Assembly (NCBI GenBank): GCA_036924285.1
Contig: JAYKYS010000011.1
Location: forward strand, 9,548,001 to 9,612,000
Origin: Asterella californica
Lineage: Eukaryota; Streptophyta; Marchantiopsida; Marchantiales; Aytoniaceae
Reading direction: 5' to 3'
DNA length: 64,000 bases
Within the stretch, counting starts at the first letter, position 1; every line of letters begins with the position of its first letter. Of this stretch, positions 60,301-64,000 are shown piece by piece. The notes under the pieces are model-generated. The model searched no databases and had not been told where the DNA came from. It saw only the letters and a list, made by a program, of their open reading frames with translations. A program made the translations under genes and the position numbers.

Positions 60301-60916
60301 GATTAAGAAGACCGGGAAGAATGAATCCCGCATACTACAGACTGAAACATTGTCACTCACTAGGAGACGTAACGTCGACCGTGAAGTATGTTAGAATGTA
60401 CACTGCAACAGACATTCATACAAGAGTAATTGCAACATAATTGGTGAAAAGTTTCCAGATGTGAGAGGAACCAGGATCAGTATACGAGATCATAGTAAGA
60501 GCACGAAAACAGAACAATTAAAGGGAAAATAAAGGGGGAAGCGTACTTGTTGCACCGACAAAGACGAGCAAGAAGTAGAAGCCGAAGAGGGTCATTGGCG
60601 GGGATGTTTTGGACTTGGTAAGGTGGTACAGGAAACCCAAATAAGGGAACAGTGACGCTGCGAAAAGAGAAGACGCTATGCTCTGAGAGTCCAACGCCGC
60701 ACCAGGTGCCCATGGGTCTACCACCGCCTTCACTATCAGGCCTACCTCCCTACAATGTTTCCTGGCTAGCACAGAACCTCTGTCTCCATCCACCAGAACG
60801 TGAAAGGGCACTGCACCGAGCCTCCTTAAGCGGTATAATTCGAACAACGCACAAGGTGGCGCCTTAAGGCCAATGCAGCCGGCACCTAAACTCCTGAGCA
60901 ACAAGCCATGAGCCAT
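57310..60916 (-). CDS. DUF3593-like plastid membrane protein, 3 exons including an 18-nt microexon
   Basis: Exons on the minus strand are 60916-60547, 57782-57765 and 57491-57310; phases join exactly to 189 aa. Intron 1 (57783-60546) and intron 2 (57492-57764) have GT-AG ends. Residues 1-65 are rich in L, R, A and G with few acids, as in a chloroplast transit peptide. The conserved body has SLFPYLGFLYHLTKS (about 88-102), MTLFGFYFLLVFVGAT with IPAGIYA (108-130), KIHYGTSL and VDWLHGSAESFLTLTNLF further on; these give about three membrane helices. The family occurs in cyanobacteria and plastid-bearing eukaryotes and has no known function. The middle exon supplies only IPAGIY plus part of the next codon, which confirms the splice model. 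Long open frames on the opposite strand are shadows. Intron 1 contains a dispersed repeat. Confidence 0.78.
58338..59115 (+). repeat. Dispersed repeat, copy 2 (inside intron 1 of the plastid gene)
   Basis: Matches 17064-18155 block by block, without the local duplications seen there. It sits in intron 1 of the minus-strand plastid protein gene, in antisense orientation relative to that gene if copy 1 is taken as sense. No ORF. Confidence 0.85.
59200..59238. repeat. 17-bp hairpin in intron 1
   Basis: 59200-59216 pairs with 59222-59238 with one mismatch and a 5-nt loop (TTATTTGATCTGTATTT and partner). Confidence 0.85.
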
Positions 60917-62240
60917 ATCCCCCGCCAAGCCCTGCAGGCCAAGGATGCCTTCTTTTCCTCCTGCCAACCAAGAACTCGCAGGAAGAACAAGCTCCTACAT
61001 ACGAAGCTGGTTCAAGTCCCAGGCCCACCTGCAATCTACGCAAGATGTTCAGACATCATCCATCCTCTCCGTTCACATTCAGTACACTGCGCTTCATTCC
61101 GCACGCCAAAAGCTTCCCTACAGCATGTCTTCCAGAGTGCGGATCAGTCGTGGCTGGCCGGATTGCAGCAAGATCGACGACGACGAGTGTTGGCATCCGA
61201 TCCAGTAAGCATTGCTGTGCTGAGTCTGCTCGATATTTTGTTTACATCGCTTGCGCTGCAACCCAAGTGCCCCGCCGAATGGAGACCGATAGCGCAACAA
61301 CATCGAGAAAGTGGATTGGTTCTGTGGTCGGATGGATTCGGGGAGGTCTTGGGGGGTTCTGCCTCTTCTTTTGTTATCTTTTGGTTATATTTCTATAAAT
61401 ATAATGTATAAATAATGTACTCTAAGTTAAAATCCAAATTAAAATTTCTGTGTACTGTTCATTGATAGTGAATGGAGAGTCATTGCTTCATGTTTACATA
61501 ACCTATAAGCAGAGCACGCCGAAACTCGCTTCCTACAGTTGAAAAGCGAGGCTATGTGTACCAAAGAAGTTTTAACTTTTAATATACACTAATTTGTCGG
61601 AAGAGATATGTTTATTCATTATAAACATACATTCATATAGATATATATTCATACATTCATTCACCTCATTCTCGTTGGAAGAGTTAGTTAATAAATCAAT
61701 GTGCATGCCATTCAGATGAAGAGAGTGAAAAAATATATATCCAAAGTGCTCCAATGAACATAAACCAAGAAGAAAATAAACGTAATAACAAAGTGAAAAT
61801 AGAGAAAGTGGATTTGTTTTGTGGTGGGATGGACTCGAGGAGGTTTTTTGGAAGGTTCTACCTTTTTGCTTCCACTGCTTCTTGTTCGCAAGAGCTAGAC
61901 GATACACATTGAAGCTTCTTGTTGCTAAGAAACGAGTCAAGTTGTTCAGAAAGAGAGGAGGAACAGTGGAGCTGACTGAGTTCTTAGGGTCAGAACAGAT
62001 CACATGTGCAGATGAGGATCCTTCGTCTGAAGACGTCAGAGAGAATGAAGATGACTTGGAGAATAACGAGAACTAGTGCAGATTGATACATATCGGAGGT
62101 TGTGCAGGTTTGGAAAAGGTGAATGTTGTGTTGCAAGATTTTCTGTATTGTGAAAGATGATAACAAAAGGGTTTTTTCCACGGTGTACGTAACTGTAAAG
62201 GAAACTGCCTTGAAGCTTGTTAAGCTGGACATGAGTCAAG
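60917..62240. other. Upstream region of the plastid gene and weak coding-like fragments
   Basis: The part to about 61300 should hold the promoter of the minus-strand plastid gene. A segment at about 61309-61377 resembles 61803-61871 (shared GAGAAAGTGGAT and GGATGGA blocks). The second copy opens an 85-residue plus frame (61819-62076) with a basic part (LLVAKKRVKLFRKRGG) and an acidic end. A further coding-like piece with VFSTVYVTVKETALKLVKLD lies at about 62140-62250 before a GTAAAC donor. I do not recognise either. Confidence 0.35.
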
Positions 62241-64000
62241 CTAGGACCAAGGTAAACAAGCTACACTTTAACTTATATTAGAAGAGTTACTAAGAAGTTA
62301 TGAAGATACCAGGTAAAAGCTCTTCTTGAATAGAGCAGACATATGTTTTCGTTTATGCGAAATAAGATTATAAATAGATGTTTGCGTCATTTCTAGTTCA
62401 AGAAAATCACCCAAAAAAAAGAACTTTATCCGATGCTGACTCAAATTCATTATCTGATGACACCATTGTGTATGTGTTCTCAAGTAATATAGTTTTGACT
62501 CTTCCATTACTAAAAATGTAGATCTACAATGAATATAACGCATAAAAAGTTAGCAAAAGAGATAAAAGCATGTTCTATTGACATATGTACATATTTAATT
62601 ACCTTATCAAACGGAAGCAAGAGCCACCTCAGTGGAAGGGGCATGCACATAGGAAGAAGAGATCCTTGGATCATATCTTCTTGGTACCTAGTTCTTATCT
62701 CATCATGGTGACCTCCACGATGAGAGTCTACGTTGTGTGTGTGGCTATGTCTTGCATCTTCTAGAGACTGAGGACACCGTCCTCCGGATGGGAGTCTATA
62801 TTGGGGGTGTGACTACGTCTTATATATCTAGGGACAGAAGACCAGTATCTTCTTTAAACGCGAGCTTCTTAGCCTAAGCTTCCGCATGCAACCGAGATTA
62901 TGGATTATGAGATACGTGATTCAACTATGGAGAGCTGTAAGCCCTATAGGGTGATCTTGTAACTATGACTTCGACTGTAAGTCACGACTTATCTCATAAT
63001 CTGAGTTGCATCAAGATGACATCGAGAGCTGGAAAACTTTGTCAATAAGAGGGCAGCTTGATAAGTAGATGTATGTATAAGGATATAAGAGCCTCATCTT
63101 AGCTAGGAGGCTGCTTAGCGAAGGGTTTGTTTTTTACGTAACTTGACGTATGGGTCAGAGTTCGAGAGACATTCAAAGGAGTTCAAGAGTCTACGTGCAC
63201 GTGAAAGAGGAAAGAAGATTGTGATCGCTGAAGACATTGATTGTATAATTGAGATGTGAATAAAGATTTCTGAGTCTTGCAAGGTCTATTTGCACAAATT
63301 TGAGTGCTTGATTGACCTTGGTGGCTACAAGCGATTATATTTTGAGCTCTAAATACTGACAGCAGTCCATTTTTAATTTTGTCACTCTCATTATCAATCA
63401 CATACAGGAGGTTCACCCTCCTCAAGAAAAACTCTCTCTACGACATCGCTCTCGCTCCCACTTTCAACACCGGAGAGGGAGGAGAGAGATGAGCTTCACA
63501 GATAGTGCTGACTGAGAAGTAGTAAGCTATGACTTAGACAAAATAAAAGTGACATGTCTCATTCAGTGTCTCTCCATGTTTCCTTTCTGGCCATGGCCAG
63601 AAAGATAGACAAGAAGGAACTGCCAGAATACACGAGAGATGTAGAACGAGTCATCCTTGACTAAGGATAATAAAGTGAGTTTTTCTTGACAGTTCATAGT
63701 GCAGAGAGTAAAGATAGGATCGAGGATTGGAAACTAGGATAATTTACAGAGTTACTTAGAAAATTAAGCGTAATGCATGAGAGCTTTGAATCAGGTTGTC
63801 AAGACATGAGTTGAACCTGTCTTCTCCAACCGAGCTGACAGTTTGCATGCACACAAACATTAATAAACGAAAGGGAGGTGAATAGACGTAATTGTTTTGA
63901 GTTAGAAGTAAAAAACAACATTGGAAATAGTAGAAGGTTTGTAACAAACGAGATGAAGGGGAGTTCTAGGAGGCTTCAAAGACACACAATTAGAGATTCG
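62241..64000. other. Intergenic stretch
   Basis: No gene recognised. A 72-bp imperfect duplication (GATGAGAGTCTA / GATGGGAGTCTA) lies at about 62717-62845, a 12-bp inverted repeat GATTATGAGATA at 62903-62914 and 62990-63001, and a 22-bp perfect palindrome at 63583-63604. Confidence 0.5.
63583..63604. repeat. 22-bp perfect palindrome
   Basis: CTTTCTGGCCA followed immediately by its reverse complement TGGCCAGAAAG, with no spacer. Confidence 0.97.

Noticed and set aside
60908..61411. 167-residue plus ORF
   Set aside because: Overlaps the start and upstream region of the plastid gene on the other strand; no domain recognised.
1..64000. CRISPR arrays, rRNA genes, bacterial-type operons or riboswitches
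   Set aside because: None seen. The tandem repeats present have no spacer pattern and the genes have spliceosomal introns.

Overview
The window reads as nuclear DNA of a land plant, most likely a bryophyte (a liverwort such as Marchantia is my best guess, not proven). The support is three intron-containing plant-type genes with GT-AG introns of mostly 140-450 bp, a plastid-type membrane protein, and Ty1/copia, Ty3/gypsy, PIF/Harbinger and Penelope-like relics in AT-rich intergenic DNA. I see no bacterial operons, rRNA, CRISPR array or convincing tRNA gene.

Three genes look intact. (1) A cytochrome P450 on the + strand (14083-16549, 3 exons, 537 aa) with a TATA box about 75 bp upstream of the ATG; a decayed copy of its own 3' end follows. 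(2) A glutamate decarboxylase on the + strand (49025-52306, 7 exons, 520 aa) with the PLP lysine and a basic, Trp-containing C-terminal tail. (3) A DUF3593-like plastid membrane protein on the - strand (60916 down to 57310, 3 exons, 189 aa) whose middle exon is an 18-nt microexon and whose 2.76-kb first intron carries a dispersed repeat. They show no functional link to each other.

The rest is mostly mobile-element debris. 1-5.3 kb: Ty3/gypsy integrase relic, a degenerate nuclease-like ORF and a 501-bp tandem array. 7.7-8.3 kb: coiled-coil protein fragment. 12.97-13.15 kb: a dense set of overlapping perfect hairpins. 17.0-19.3 kb: dispersed repeat plus a Penelope-like reverse transcriptase relic. 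21.6 kb: in-frame 144-bp duplication. 24.5-24.9 kb: 84-nt inverted repeat. 26.4-31.4 kb: a complete but frame-broken Ty1/copia element with both LTRs, PBS and PPT. 33.9-38.8 kb: AT-rich DNA with a diverged direct repeat. 39.9-45.6 kb: PIF/Harbinger transposase relic, an opposite-strand FCP1/HAD-like coiled-coil relic containing a (GA)n microsatellite, a cluster of CGAAACA motifs, and an N-terminal fragment of a possible Harbinger partner protein. 53-57 kb: AT-rich DNA with several tandem duplications. 61-64 kb: intergenic DNA with weak coding-like fragments.

The best candidate for something undescribed is the 39.9-45.6 kb block, where an FCP1/HAD-like reading frame lies between two Harbinger-type pieces. 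Next come the overlapping hairpins at 13 kb and the 18-nt microexon in the plastid gene.
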